From positions 48,910 to 112,909 of the forward strand of contig BMVA01000012.1 in NCBI GenBank assembly GCA_014650475.1: a stretch of DNA of 64,000 nucleotides. Reading direction: 5' to 3'. Position numbers and translations under genes: made by a program. Below the pieces are notes generated by a model. It searched no databases. It had not been told where the DNA came from and was given only the letters and a program-made list of their open reading frames with translations. Below, one piece after another: positions 25,778 to 34,905 of the stretch; position 1 is the first letter of the stretch; the number at the start of each line of letters is the position of its first letter. This stretch comes from Streptomyces albogriseolus. Its GTDB lineage: Bacteria; Actinomycetota; Actinomycetes; Streptomycetales; Streptomycetaceae.

Positions 25778-26446
25778 TCAGACGCCCGCGCGGAGCCGGG
25801 CGCGGCGGTAGAGGGCGACTCCGCCCAGGAACATCGCGGCGCCGCTGGCCAGCACCGGGAGCGTGTGGTCGACGCCGGTCTCGGCGAGCGCGACCTGCTC
25901 CGCCGGGGCCGCGTGCCGCGGCGCCGGGGCGGGCAGCGTGCGGGCCGGCACGGTCCGCTCGGGCTCGGGCTCCGGGTGCTCACCAGGGGTGTTGACGGAA
26001 CTGTTGTCCGTCGACGGGTTGCCGATGCCGACCACGTTCACGCTGTTCCCCGTCACGTTGACCGGGGCGTGCACCGGGAGCTGCACGCCGTTGCCGGACA
26101 GCAGGCCCGGCGAGCCGTGCGCGTCGCCCTCGGCGGAGGCGCCGGACACGCCGGAGGCGCCCTGCGCGGAGCCGGACGAACCGTGCGAGGCGTCCTCGTG
26201 CCGTACGTCCTCGTTGACGCAGGTGTTGCCCGCGGCCGGGTTGAGGAGGCCCACCACGTTCACCGTGTTCCCGCACACGTTCACCGGGACGTGCACCGGG
26301 AGCTGAACGCTGTTCCCGGACGCCACTCCGGGCGATCCGGCCGCGACGCCCTCCGCCCCGGAATCGGCGTACGCCGGCATCGCCACGGCCATCGCGCCGG
26401 ACGCGGCGGCGACGGCGATCACACCGTTTCGGGTAACCCTTCGCAT
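25778..26446 (-). CDS. chpB: long, sortase-anchored chaplin (ChpB-like)
   Basis: This 222-residue secreted protein has a signal peptide (about 1-28; AVAMPAYA), a first chaplin domain (about 33-75) with its two Cys (NVCGN, NTCVN), a Gly/Ser/Ala spacer, and a second chaplin domain (about 107-150). A Pro/Glu stem follows, then the sortase signal LAETG, a membrane helix and a basic tail. Long chaplins anchor the hydrophobic amyloid layer to aerial hyphae. In the second domain both Cys positions are replaced (NVTGN, NSSVN). ATG 26446 has AGGGAACC upstream. The ChpB name rests on recalled location. Confidence 0.9.
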   Translation of the reverse strand: MRRVTRNGVIAVAAASGAMAVAMPAYADSGAEGVAAGSPGVASGNSVQLPVHVPVNVCGNTVNVVGLLNPAAGNTCVNEDVRHEDASHGSSGSAQGASGVSGASAEGDAHGSPGLLSGNGVQLPVHAPVNVTGNSVNVVGIGNPSTDNSSVNTPGEHPEPEPERTVPARTLPAPAPRHAAPAEQVALAETGVDHTLPVLASGAAMFLGGVALYRRARLRAGV

Positions 26447-26721
26447 AGGTTCCCTGCCCTTCCAGACTTGGTCGCGAGCGTTCGCCCGCCACCGGATAGA
26501 ACGCGGACGTGGCATCCGGGTTATGGCTCCTCCGTATGCCGCAGCCGGTTCACCCCATAGGGGGTCCCGGGGTTCGAACCTCCGGCAAAGCGCGTCGAAC
26601 TCCCGGTGCCCGAACGCGGGGACGCGGGCCGGTCACCGGCGGCGCACGGCCGACGGGCGGGCGCGGCGGGGCCCGCTTATGGTGGGCGAGGGCGCCGGTC
26701 GGGGCGCCTTGGGAGGCTTCG

Positions 26722-28347
26722 ATGCTGGGCGAGCTGTCCGAGCGACTCCGGGGCGGTCACCACGCGAACGCGCTGCCGCCCTCCTTCCGGCGCGGCGCGG
26801 CGGCCGGAGCGGCCGGGCTGGTCCTGCTGGCGACGGGTCTGACGGCCACCGCGCGCGACGAGCCCGGCCTGAGCCGCTTCTACGACCAGAAGATCGAGTG
26901 GGCCGCCTGCGAGGGCACGGAGCTGCCGCAGGACCTCCAGTGCGGGACGGTCACCGTGCCGCTCGACTACGCCGACCCCGGCAAGGGCACCCTGGAGCTG
27001 GCGCTCGCCCGCTACCGCGCGTCCTCCGACGACCCTCGCGGCTCGGTGCTGCTCAACTTCGGCGGTCCGGGCGGCTCCGGGGTGCAGGGCCTGGCCTACG
27101 GCCGCGAGGACTTCCTCGGTCTGACCGACGACTACGACGTGGTGTCGTTCGACCCGCGGGGCGTGGGCCGTTCCTCCCCCGTGAGCTGCGGGGCCGATGC
27201 CACCAGCCGTGCGCTGGAGGCGACCGGCGGCGAGGAGACGGACGATCCGCGCGACGCGCTGCGGCAGTTGCGCGAGGTGGCGGCGGAGTGCGAGAAGCGC
27301 TCCGGGCCGGTCCTCGCCCACATGGGCACCGTGGACGTGGCCCGCGACCTGGACGTGATGCGCCAGGCGCTGGGCGACAGGAAGCTCAACTACCTCGGGT
27401 TCTCCTACGGGACCCGGCTCGGCGCGGTGTACGCGGCCCGGTTCCCCGACAAGGTGGGCCGGATGGCGCTGGACGGCGTGGACACGCTCACCGAGCCCCT
27501 GGCCGAGCAGGGGCTCGCCGGCGCGCGGGGGCAGCAGACGGCGCTGGAGAACTTCGTCGCCTGGTGCACCGAGGAGCTCGCCTGCCCGTTCGGGCAGGAC
27601 GCGCGCGCCGCCCGCGAGCAGGTCGTGGACCTGGTGCGCTCCCTCGACGACACCCCGGTGCCGACCGACTTCGGCTACGAGTTCACCGGCCAGGACCTGG
27701 CCGGCGCCCTCGCGCAGGGCCTCTACACCAAGGAGATGTGGCCGGTGCTGCAGCAGGCGCTCGCCCAGCTGATGGAGGACGGCGACACCAGCGGTGTGGA
27801 GTCCCTCGCCTCCGGCGGGATGGCACCCGCGCCCGCCCCGGCACCGGCACCGGCACGCGACGACGAGCCCCTCGCCGACGAGGAGGACATCCCCCTGGAC
27901 AACCTCCCGGCGGCGCTGATGGCGGTGAACTGCGCCGACGACCCCGACCGTCCGGACGAGGAGCAACTCACCGAGGAGCTCACCCGCTTGCGCGCCGCGT
28001 ACGAGGAGGCCTCCCCGGTGTTCGGGCCGTACCGGCTGGCACAGGTGGTGCTGTGTCACGGCCGTCCGAAGGGGACCGACTACATCCGGGAGAAGGTCAA
28101 GGACCTCGACACCCCGAAGATGCTGCTGGTCGGCACCCGCGGCGACCCCGCCACCCCGTACCACTGGACGGAGCAGACGGCGAAGCGGCTGGGTCCGTCG
28201 GCCGTGGTGCTGGACAACCGCAACGACGGCCACACCGGCTACGGTTCGTCCGACTGCGTCCACCGCAAGGTCGACGACTTCCTGCTCTACGGCTCCCTGC
28301 CGCCGAGCGGCAGTTCCTGCGGCACGGAGGACGAGGACCGCATCTGA
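26722..28347 (+). CDS. secreted or membrane alpha/beta-hydrolase peptidase (tripeptidyl-aminopeptidase type, S33)
   Basis: This 541-residue protein has a hydrophobic export segment at about 33-50, an alpha/beta-hydrolase domain and a C-terminal TAP-like domain. The oxyanion loop is NFGGPGGSG, the nucleophile Ser is in GFSYGTRLG, Asp in TRGDPATP and His in DGHTGYG. Such enzymes release tripeptides or other short peptides during growth on protein or in development. A repetitive Pro-Ala stretch (APAPAPAPAPA) splits the domain near residue 375. ATG 26722 has GGGAGG five bases upstream; the frame extends farther without similarity. Confidence 0.87.
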   Translation: MLGELSERLRGGHHANALPPSFRRGAAAGAAGLVLLATGLTATARDEPGLSRFYDQKIEWAACEGTELPQDLQCGTVTVPLDYADPGKGTLELALARYRASSDDPRGSVLLNFGGPGGSGVQGLAYGREDFLGLTDDYDVVSFDPRGVGRSSPVSCGADATSRALEATGGEETDDPRDALRQLREVAAECEKRSGPVLAHMGTVDVARDLDVMRQALGDRKLNYLGFSYGTRLGAVYAARFPDKVGRMALDGVDTLTEPLAEQGLAGARGQQTALENFVAWCTEELACPFGQDARAAREQVVDLVRSLDDTPVPTDFGYEFTGQDLAGALAQGLYTKEMWPVLQQALAQLMEDGDTSGVESLASGGMAPAPAPAPAPARDDEPLADEEDIPLDNLPAALMAVNCADDPDRPDEEQLTEELTRLRAAYEEASPVFGPYRLAQVVLCHGRPKGTDYIREKVKDLDTPKMLLVGTRGDPATPYHWTEQTAKRLGPSAVVLDNRNDGHTGYGSSDCVHRKVDDFLLYGSLPPSGSSCGTEDEDRI

Positions 28348-28358
28348 CGCGGCCCCCG

Positions 28359-28766
28359 CTACCCGGAGGCCTCCTCGGCACCGCCCGCCTCGTCCCTGTC
28401 CGCGTCCCCGCCGGGCAGCAGTGACCGGGCGGCCTCCCCGGCGTCCGGCACGGACACCGCGAGCCGTACGAACGGCGCCGGGGGCCGGAGGTCCAGGAGC
28501 ACCACCGGGACGCCCGCCCGTACGGCGACGAAGTCGCGGCCCCGCACATGCTCCCGCTCCCCCACGCAGAACCGGCCCGGCCGGCAGCGCCCGACCACCG
28601 GCGTGCCGCGCATCGCGCGCCACCAGTCGGGCTCCACCCCGGTCGCCGCCACCCACGCCCGCGGCACCCGCACCGCGCGGCGGCGTGCGAGCAGCGCCTC
28701 CCGCCACGCCAGCCGGACGACGACGGTCCACCCGTCCGCGTCCCGCTCCACGACCAAGCGCGCCAT
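28359..28766 (-). CDS. hypothetical protein
   Basis: This 135-residue basic, Arg- and Val-rich protein has no domain I recognise. It begins MARLVVERDADGWTVVVRLAWREALL, with alternating beta-like strands, and has an acidic tail (DADRDEAGGAEEASG). There is no signal peptide or membrane segment. GGGAGGTGA before ATG 28766 is a good ribosome site, which is the main reason to accept it. It faces the peptidase gene with an 11-base gap. Confidence 0.6.
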   Translation of the reverse strand: MARLVVERDADGWTVVVRLAWREALLARRRAVRVPRAWVAATGVEPDWWRAMRGTPVVGRCRPGRFCVGEREHVRGRDFVAVRAGVPVVLLDLRPPAPFVRLAVSVPDAGEAARSLLPGGDADRDEAGGAEEASG

Positions 28767-28877
28767 CGGCGGTCACCTCCCCCACCAGCGTGCACCCGCG
28801 GCCCGCCGGGCCGCCGTGCGCCCGACGGGCGCTTTGCCCCGAATGCCCTACCGCGGATTCCGCCCTATGGTGCTGTC

Positions 28878-29972
28878 ATGGAGCACGATCTGAGTCCCTC
28901 CGCCCTCGCCGAGCTTCGCCGGCCGCGCCCCTACCCGGCGGTGTCGGTGCTGACGCCGACCCACCGCCGCGACCCGCTGAGCACCGAGGACGCGGTGCGG
29001 CTGCGCACCATGGTGGCCGAGGCGAAGAAGAGGCTGGAGTCCGATCCCGCGGTCCCCCGGGACCGGCGCGCCGACGTGGCCGCCCAGCTGGACCGGGCCC
29101 TGGCCGAGGTCGATCTCGCGCACACCGAGGACGGCCTGGTCATCTTCGCGGCCCCGGGCGAGCACCAGGTGTGGTCGCTGGCGCGCAGCGTCCCGGAGCG
29201 CGTGGTGCTCTCGGACACGTTTCTGACCCGCAACCTGGTCTCCGCGCAGACGGCGGAGCGCCCGTTCTGGGTGCTGTCCGTCGCCGCCGACCGGGCCACG
29301 CTGTGGAGCGGCGGCCCGGACCGGGTGACGGAGGAGCGCGCCGGCGGCTTCCCGCTGATCCGCGAGGAGCCCAACTTCGACCCGGAGCGGCTGGAGCGGG
29401 TCGGCGACCAGCCCAGCAGCTACCGGGACGAGGACACCCGCCGCTTCCTGAAGGAGGCGGCCACGGCGCTGACGTCCCTGGTGCGCGCCCATCCGAGGCC
29501 GCTGTACCTCACCGGCGAGCCGGCGGCGCTGTCGCTGCTGTGCGAGTTCGGCGGCGCCTGCAAGGACGCCGTGCAGGTGCCGCGCGGCGGACTGGTGCAC
29601 GGAACGCCGGAGATGGTGTGGCAGGCGGTGCGGCCGGTGCTCGAGGAGCAGGACCGCAGGCGGGCCGAGGACGTGGCGCGGGAGCTGGAATCCGCGCGCA
29701 GCCGCAAGGAGTTCGCGGCCGGTGTCGACGAGCTGTGGCAGAACGCCCGCGAGGGGCGGATCCGGCTGCTGGCCGTCGAGGAGAACTACCGGATCACGGT
29801 CCGCGACGACGGCGACCATCTGATCGTCGCCGAGGACGGCGACCTCGACGCCCGCGAGGACATCGTGGACGAGATCGTCGAGCAGTGCCTGGAGACCGGC
29901 GCCGAGGTGCGTTTCGTGCCGGACGGCGCGCTCGGGGACGCGCAGGGCATGGCGGCGGTGCTGCGCTACTGA
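28878..29972 (+). CDS. baeRF-type (bacterial archaeo-eukaryotic release-factor-like) protein
   Basis: This 364-residue cytoplasmic protein of the baeRF3-like group begins MEHDLSPSALAELRRPRPYPAVSVLTPTHRR. It contains the central RNase-E/eRF1-like fold (FWVLSVAADRATLW, EEPNFDPERL) and a C-terminal LLAVEENYRI...DEIVEQ segment. Families related to eRF1 are suspected to act on stalled ribosomes or peptidyl-tRNA, but this bacterial group is uncharacterised. No GGQ motif is visible. ATG 28878 gives the usual family N-terminus. A 13-base terminator follows. Confidence 0.75.
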   Translation: MEHDLSPSALAELRRPRPYPAVSVLTPTHRRDPLSTEDAVRLRTMVAEAKKRLESDPAVPRDRRADVAAQLDRALAEVDLAHTEDGLVIFAAPGEHQVWSLARSVPERVVLSDTFLTRNLVSAQTAERPFWVLSVAADRATLWSGGPDRVTEERAGGFPLIREEPNFDPERLERVGDQPSSYRDEDTRRFLKEAATALTSLVRAHPRPLYLTGEPAALSLLCEFGGACKDAVQVPRGGLVHGTPEMVWQAVRPVLEEQDRRRAEDVARELESARSRKEFAAGVDELWQNAREGRIRLLAVEENYRITVRDDGDHLIVAEDGDLDAREDIVDEIVEQCLETGAEVRFVPDGALGDAQGMAAVLRY

Positions 29973-29979
29973 CGGGCGG

Positions 29980-30013
29980 GGGTGGTACGCGGAGCGACCG
30001 CCGCGTACCACCC
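29980..30013 (+). terminator. terminator after the baeRF-type gene
   Basis: A perfect 13-base stem GGGTGGTACGCGG / CCGCGTACCACCC with an eight-base loop, starting eight bases past the stop. Confidence 0.82.
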
Positions 30014-30154
30014 TCGAACCAACACCCGAATCTCGAACAGGTGAGTGAGCCGGACAGGGCTGCCTGACAGCCCGTCAGTTCACTTGCGTACCATGGGAGT
30101 TGCGGCGTCCGGCGAGCACCGGGTGACTACCTCGCGGTAACTCCGTGAAGACGG

Positions 30155-30166
30155 TGGCATATGCCA
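30155..30166. promoter_or_regulatory. perfect 12-base palindrome upstream of the PAS/PP2C-like gene
   Basis: TGGCATATGCCA lies 118 bases before ATG 30284, in a stretch (30120-30240) of visibly lower G+C than its surroundings. It looks like an operator; the cognate regulator is unknown. The rest of the gene-free interval 30014-30283 shows no gene I can support. Confidence 0.4.
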
Positions 30167-30283
30167 AAGGCACCACCTTATCGTGTGTTGCCGAATCCCT
30201 TACAGGCCGTGGCGGGCTGTGCAACAGTCGTAACGGTCCCTCCGCCCGCCCGAAGGCCGTACCGTCCCGCATCGGAGCCCGTC

Positions 30284-31708
30284 ATGCCGTCCCCCCTCTC
30301 CGCGGACCGCCCCGCCGCCCGGCCGCCGGGAGGCGGCCCGGTCGACGCGCTCATCTCGCAGACCCGGCGGCTCAAGGGCGAGGTGGACGCGGTGCGCCGG
30401 GACACCCCGGCCGACGCGGGGGATCCCCGGGAGCGGTGGCGTCGCGCGCTGTACGACCTGGCGATGCACCAGCTCGACGACCTGGACGAGCACCTGGCGC
30501 AGCTGCGGGACGACCCGCCGCCCGCGCCCGGCGCGTCCGCCGAGGAGTCGCCCGCGCCGTCGGCCGCGCCCCGCGCCTCCCTGCTCAGCCGGGTCGGCAG
30601 CGCGGAGTGGGACCTCCTCACGGACGAGGTGAGCTGGTCCGGCGAGCTGTACCGGATCCTCGGCCGCGACCCGGCCGCTCCCCCGCTCACCCTCGACGAA
30701 CTGCCCTCCCTCGTGTGCGACGAGGACCGGCCGCGACTGACCGAGATGGTCACCGGCTGCCTGGTCGACGGCCGCCCCATCGACGGGGAGTTCCGCGTGG
30801 TGCACGCGGACGACGGCATACGGACCGTGCACATGATGGGCGAACCGGTGCTCGGCGCCGACGGCAGCACCGTCTCCATGTGGGCGGTCCTGCGCGACGT
30901 CGGCGAACTGCGCCGCTGCCGGAGAACGGTGAGCGAGACCCGTGACTCGCTGCACCGGCACCGGCACGCCGCCGCGCGGAGCGAGCACCGGCTCGCGGTC
31001 GAGCTGCAGGAGGCCGTGCTTCCGGCGTGGCACGGCTCCCTGCGGTTCCCGCGGCGCGGCTCACGCGCCCTGGACGTGGCCGCCGCCCAACTGCCGCCCT
31101 CCGCACAGGCGTCGGTCGGCGGCGACTGGTACGACGCCCTCGAACTGTCCGACGGCGCCACCCTGCTCGGCGTCGGCGAGCTGACCGGACACGGCGTGGG
31201 CGCCGCGTCCGGCGTGGCCATGCTGCTCGGCGCGGTCCGGGGCATGGCGCTGGCCGGCACCGCGCCCGGCCCGCTGCTCGACTGCCTCGACCGGCTGCTC
31301 GACACCACCGCCCAGCCGGCCCTGGCCGGCGCCGTCTGCCTGCGCTACCGGCACGACACCCGCACCGCGGTGTGGGCACGCGCCGGCCTCCCCGCCCCGC
31401 TGCTCTACCGCGGCCGGGCGGGGCGGGCGCTCGACGCGCCGCAGGGTGCGCTGCTGGGCGCCGCCCCGGGCTCCGTACACGGGCAGGCCGAGGAGACCCT
31501 CGAGGTCGGCGACCTGCTCCTGCTGCACACCGACGGCCTGGTGCCCGGGCACACCGGGACGGCCGCCGTCCACCGGCTCCTCGCCCTGGCGCCCCGGTTC
31601 GCCGGGGGCCGTTCCGCCCAGGACTGCGTCCGGGAGGTCGTACGGGAGTTCGGTGAAGGGGAGCGTGCCGAGCACGCCTGTGTGCTGGTGGCGCGCGTCG
31701 CCTCCTGA
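30284..31708 (+). CDS. PAS and SpoIIE/PP2C-like protein with altered metal ligands
   Basis: This 474-residue protein has an N-terminal helical region (about 18-75), a PAS domain (about 105-220; VSWSGELYRILGRDP, a PAS_3-like pattern), a short coiled linker and a SpoIIE-type phosphatase domain (about 255-470). The first acidic motif GGDWYDALE is intact, but VGDxxGHG reads VGELTGHG and the closing DDAxLL reads EHACVL, so two expected metal Asp positions are changed. It may be weak, regulatory or non-catalytic. ATG 30284 has GGAG upstream; ATG 30161 is in frame but less likely. Confidence 0.82.
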   Translation: MPSPLSADRPAARPPGGGPVDALISQTRRLKGEVDAVRRDTPADAGDPRERWRRALYDLAMHQLDDLDEHLAQLRDDPPPAPGASAEESPAPSAAPRASLLSRVGSAEWDLLTDEVSWSGELYRILGRDPAAPPLTLDELPSLVCDEDRPRLTEMVTGCLVDGRPIDGEFRVVHADDGIRTVHMMGEPVLGADGSTVSMWAVLRDVGELRRCRRTVSETRDSLHRHRHAAARSEHRLAVELQEAVLPAWHGSLRFPRRGSRALDVAAAQLPPSAQASVGGDWYDALELSDGATLLGVGELTGHGVGAASGVAMLLGAVRGMALAGTAPGPLLDCLDRLLDTTAQPALAGAVCLRYRHDTRTAVWARAGLPAPLLYRGRAGRALDAPQGALLGAAPGSVHGQAEETLEVGDLLLLHTDGLVPGHTGTAAVHRLLALAPRFAGGRSAQDCVREVVREFGEGERAEHACVLVARVAS

Positions 31709-31742
31709 CGGGGGCGTACGCGTGACAGGTGGCGCGTGACCC

Positions 31743-33233
31743 TCAGGCCCGCGCGGTCCCGCCCTTGCCCCGCGGTCTGGGCAGCGTCAGCTCGATCTCC
31801 TCCCGCAGTTCCTTGATCCGCGGGTACGAGGCGTACTCGGCGGTCAGCCGGTACATCTGGCGCAGCCGGTCCCAGGTGCGGCGCGAGGAGTTCTGGCCCA
31901 TCGACACCAGGGCGAGCCGCGCGAAGCGGTCGGCCTGCTCCGGGTCGTCGGCGATGAAGCACGCGGAGGCCATCGACAGGAAGTCGAAGATCTTCGACCG
32001 CTGCTGGGCGTCCACCCGCAGGGCCAGCGCCTTGTCCGCGTAGTGCTGGGCGTGGACGGCCGCGCCCGGCTCGAACTCCGCGAGCGTGCGGTAGGCGAGG
32101 GCCTGCATGCCGTACAGATCCGCCTCGTTGAATAGCTGCATCCAGTTCGGCGGCGGCACGTCGCCCTTGTCGGAGACGAACAGGTCCTCCGCCTGGCCCA
32201 GGGTGCGGCGCATGGCCTGGCCCTTGCCCATGGACGCCTGCGCCCAGGCCTCGATGGTGTGGAACATGGCGCGGGTGCGCGGCAGGACCTGCTCGCCCGA
32301 GCCGGACTGGGCGAGCTTCATCAGGTCCAGCGCCTCGTCGGGCCGGCCCAGGTGCACCATCTGGCGGGCCGCGCGGGACAGCGCCTCGCCGGCGCGCGGG
32401 CGGTCGCCGCCCTCCCGTGCCGCGTGGGCGGCGATGACGAAGTACTTCTGCGCCGTCGGCTCCATGCCGACGTCGTGCGACATCCAGCCGGCGAGGACGG
32501 CCAGGTTGGCGGCGACGCCCCACAGGCGCCGCTGCAGATGGGGCGGGTGGTGGTAGGCGAGCATGCCGCCCACCTCGTTGAGCTGTCCCACGACCGCCTT
32601 GCGCTGGAGTCCGCCGCCGCGGGCGGCGTCCCAGGCGCGGAACACCTCCACGGAGCGCTCCAGTTCCTCGATCTCCTGCGACCCGATGGGGGCGGCCTCG
32701 TAGCGGTCGAACCCGGCGGGTTCGGCGTGCAGGGGATCGTGCAGGCGGGGGGCGTCTGCGGTCAGGGCCGGATCGGTGTGCAGCCAGTCGTGCATGGCGC
32801 TGCTGAGTGCGGAGCCCGCGGTGAGGGCGGCGCCCGCACCCACCAGGCCGCGTCGGTTGAGCATGAGGTCCATTCCCGTGAATTCGGTGAGGACCTCGGC
32901 CGTCCGCTCGGGCGCCCACGGCATTCCGTCGGGATGTTCCGCACTCCCGGCGCGTGGCCGTTTCCCCGTACGCCCGTGCCGGACCAGACCGAGATCCTCG
33001 ATGGTCACGACACGGCCGAGACGCTCGGTGAACAGAGCCGCCAGCACCCGCGGCACCGGATCGCGCGGGATCTCTCCCATGTCGATCCACCGCCGCACCC
33101 GGGAGGTGTCGGTCGCCAGCTGCGGATGGCCCATGGCCGCCGCCTGCCGGTTCACCAGCCTCGCGAGTTCGCCCTTGGACCAGCCGGCCAGGCCGAACAG
33201 GTCCGAGAGCCGGGTGTTGGGTTGTCCGCTCAC
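31743..33233 (-). CDS. nsdB: NsdB-like TPR-containing negative regulator of differentiation
   Basis: This 496-residue protein has an N-terminal DNA-binding-like region (about 1-85; LFGLAGWSKGELARLVNRQA, RVRRWIDMGEIPRDPVPRVL), then a long helical TPR-like array (about 195-480). S. coelicolor nsdA and nsdB mutants overproduce antibiotics and sporulate early, so the wild-type proteins hold development back. I recognise the family firmly; nsdB rather than nsdA is from recalled gene order. GTG 33233 gives MSGQPNTRLSDLFG; the frame is open further upstream. Divergent from the phosphotransferase, with tandem repeats between. Confidence 0.75.
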   Translation of the reverse strand: MSGQPNTRLSDLFGLAGWSKGELARLVNRQAAAMGHPQLATDTSRVRRWIDMGEIPRDPVPRVLAALFTERLGRVVTIEDLGLVRHGRTGKRPRAGSAEHPDGMPWAPERTAEVLTEFTGMDLMLNRRGLVGAGAALTAGSALSSAMHDWLHTDPALTADAPRLHDPLHAEPAGFDRYEAAPIGSQEIEELERSVEVFRAWDAARGGGLQRKAVVGQLNEVGGMLAYHHPPHLQRRLWGVAANLAVLAGWMSHDVGMEPTAQKYFVIAAHAAREGGDRPRAGEALSRAARQMVHLGRPDEALDLMKLAQSGSGEQVLPRTRAMFHTIEAWAQASMGKGQAMRRTLGQAEDLFVSDKGDVPPPNWMQLFNEADLYGMQALAYRTLAEFEPGAAVHAQHYADKALALRVDAQQRSKIFDFLSMASACFIADDPEQADRFARLALVSMGQNSSRRTWDRLRQMYRLTAEYASYPRIKELREEIELTLPRPRGKGGTARA

Positions 33234-33294
33234 GTCAAGCCCCCAGGTTCTCGGCTGAGTTGACAGTAGCCCGGTGGGGTGTGCCGGGCGACTA

Positions 33295-33322
33295 TTCGCC
33301 AGGGTTCGCCAGGGTCCGCCAG
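33295..33322. repeat. 2.8 tandem copies of a 10-base repeat
   Basis: TTCGCCAGGG at 33295-33304 and again at 33305-33314, then TCCGCCAG at 33315-33322. The period equals one helical turn and the array lies between the divergent nsdB-like and phosphotransferase genes, so it may be a regulator binding array. Confidence 0.6.
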
Positions 33323-33468
33323 ATGGTGTGCCAGGGGCCCTCGGGTGTCGAGTAGGAACGCGCCACCACGACCCCGTCGCCGCAGGGGCATTCCCCCAGG
33401 GTGCGGCCGGGCGGCCGGGTTGGGTGGTGCGCTGACGTCGCAGGCACACGAAGGGATCTGTATCACCC

Positions 33469-34605
33469 ATGTACGCAGCATCGTCCTCCGTGTCCGCCCC
33501 GCCCCGGCCGCTGCGTCCGCGTCCGTCGGACAGCGGCCCCTACCTCGCCCCCGCGCGCCCGGCGGCCCCCGTGCTCGGCGCGGGCAACGCACGGCGCCTC
33601 GCGGGACCGGGCACCCAACCGCTCAGCGGGAGGCTCGACCTGTCCGGCGCACAGGGCGCGCAGCTGCGCACGGCGCTCGCGTCGGTGCACCGCATCTGTC
33701 CGGAGTTCGCGCCGGTCCAGGTGCTGCGCCGCACCGGCCGGTCGGTCCTTCTGGTCGGCACCACGGGCCGCAGCACGGCGGTCGCCAAGTGCTTACTGGA
33801 CCACTCCCCCGCGTGGAGCGAGCGCATCCGGCACGAGATAGCGGCATACCGCTCGTTCGTCCGGCAGCGTCCGCCCGTACGGGCGCCCCGGCTGATCGCA
33901 GCGGACCCGGACAACTGCACGCTCGTCATCGAACGCCTGCCGGGACGAGTGGCGGCGCTCCAGCGGCATCCGGCTCAGGCGCCGCCGAGGGCGGACATCA
34001 GGGCGGCACTCGGCGCGATCTGCCGGCTCAACTCCTGGCGGCCGCCCGCCGGGACGTTCCACGCGCCGCTGGACTACGCGGCCCGCATCAACCGGTACCA
34101 CGAGCTGGGTCTGCTCACCGACCGGGACCTCGGGGACCTGCAGAAGCTGCTGCACGGCATCGCCGTGGCGACGGGCCGGCAGGGCATGGGGCAGTTCTGC
34201 CACGGCGACGCGCTGCTCTCCAACATCCTCATCTCACCGGCCGGTCCGGTGCTGGTGGACTGGGAGCACGCGGGCTGGTACCTGCCGGGCTACGACCTGG
34301 CGACCCTGTGGTCGGTGCTCGGGGACGCCCCGGCGGCCCGGCGCCAGATCAGCCAGATCGCCCAGTCGGCCGGCCCCGCCTCGCGCGACGCGTTCCTGGT
34401 GAACCTGATGCTCGTGCTGACCCGGGAGATCCGCACCTGCGAGACGGCCGTGCAGCGTTCGATGCACGAGCCGGCGGCAGTGCCCGCGGGGGGCCAGCCG
34501 GGCGGCGTGCCGTCCGGTGAGGAGCAGCGGCTGCTGCTGCGCCGGCTGCACGACGACTGCCAGATGGCCCGCAAGGCCGTGCGCGCCGCGGTCGGCACCC
34601 GCTGA
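33469..34605 (+). CDS. aminoglycoside-phosphotransferase-like kinase with TTA codon
   Basis: This 378-residue protein has the APH/choline-kinase fold. Visible are a Lys in AVAKCLLDH (nucleotide-binding region), [10 protein letters not shown] in the hinge, the Brenner motif [10 protein letters not shown] (catalytic Asp) and VLVDWEHAG (metal Asp). The N-terminal 60 residues are low-complexity. Leu 109 is TTA (33793-33795), so expression should need bldA. The substrate may be a small molecule rather than an antibiotic. ATG 33469 begins [14 protein letters not shown]. Confidence 0.8.
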   Translation: MYAASSSVSAPPRPLRPRPSDSGPYLAPARPAAPVLGAGNARRLAGPGTQPLSGRLDLSGAQGAQLRTALASVHRICPEFAPVQVLRRTGRSVLLVGTTGRSTAVAKCLLDHSPAWSERIRHEIAAYRSFVRQRPPVRAPRLIAADPDNCTLVIERLPGRVAALQRHPAQAPPRADIRAALGAICRLNSWRPPAGTFHAPLDYAARINRYHELGLLTDRDLGDLQKLLHGIAVATGRQGMGQFCHGDALLSNILISPAGPVLVDWEHAGWYLPGYDLATLWSVLGDAPAARRQISQIAQSAGPASRDAFLVNLMLVLTREIRTCETAVQRSMHEPAAVPAGGQPGGVPSGEEQRLLLRRLHDDCQMARKAVRAAVGTR

Positions 34606-34639
34606 GCCGCGCGGCGCGACCGCCCCGCCGACGCCCGTA

Positions 34640-34675
34640 CGACTGCCCGCAGGCGACGACCGCCGCGGGCAGTCG
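34640..34675 (+). terminator. terminator after the phosphotransferase gene
   Basis: CGACTGCCCGC / GCGGGCAGTCG, a perfect 11-base stem around a 14-base loop. The remainder of the 300-base gap to 34906 holds the amidase promoter region, where I see TTGACG at 34810-34815 but no convincing -10. Confidence 0.7.
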
Positions 34676-34905
34676 GGCCGTTCCGGGGCAGGGACGGTAT
34701 ACGGCCACATACGGCCCTCGCACGAGGGCGGGCGGGGACGCCACCGGTGTAGACCGCTGACGCGCCGCAGGTCCGCCGGGGCCCGCCACGAAACCTCGCC
34801 ACACCCCGATTGACGAGGGAATTCGCCTCCTCCTGGGCATGATTGACGGATCATCGGCCTGCCGGTACCACTGACGGGTCGCACGACCGTCCCCAGGAGG
34901 CTGCA

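Noticed and set aside
26567-26586. tRNA T-arm-like GGTTCGAACC with a plausible stem
   Set aside because: No matching acceptor, D or anticodon arm could be found on either strand within tRNA distance.
28603-28893. Plus-strand short frames opposite the 28359 gene
   Set aside because: Arg/Pro/Ala-rich shadow frames; the minus-strand frame has the better ribosome site and composition.
30075-30272. 65-codon minus-strand frame in the gap before the PAS/PP2C-like gene
   Set aside because: No ribosome site, no family likeness, and it covers the palindromic control region.
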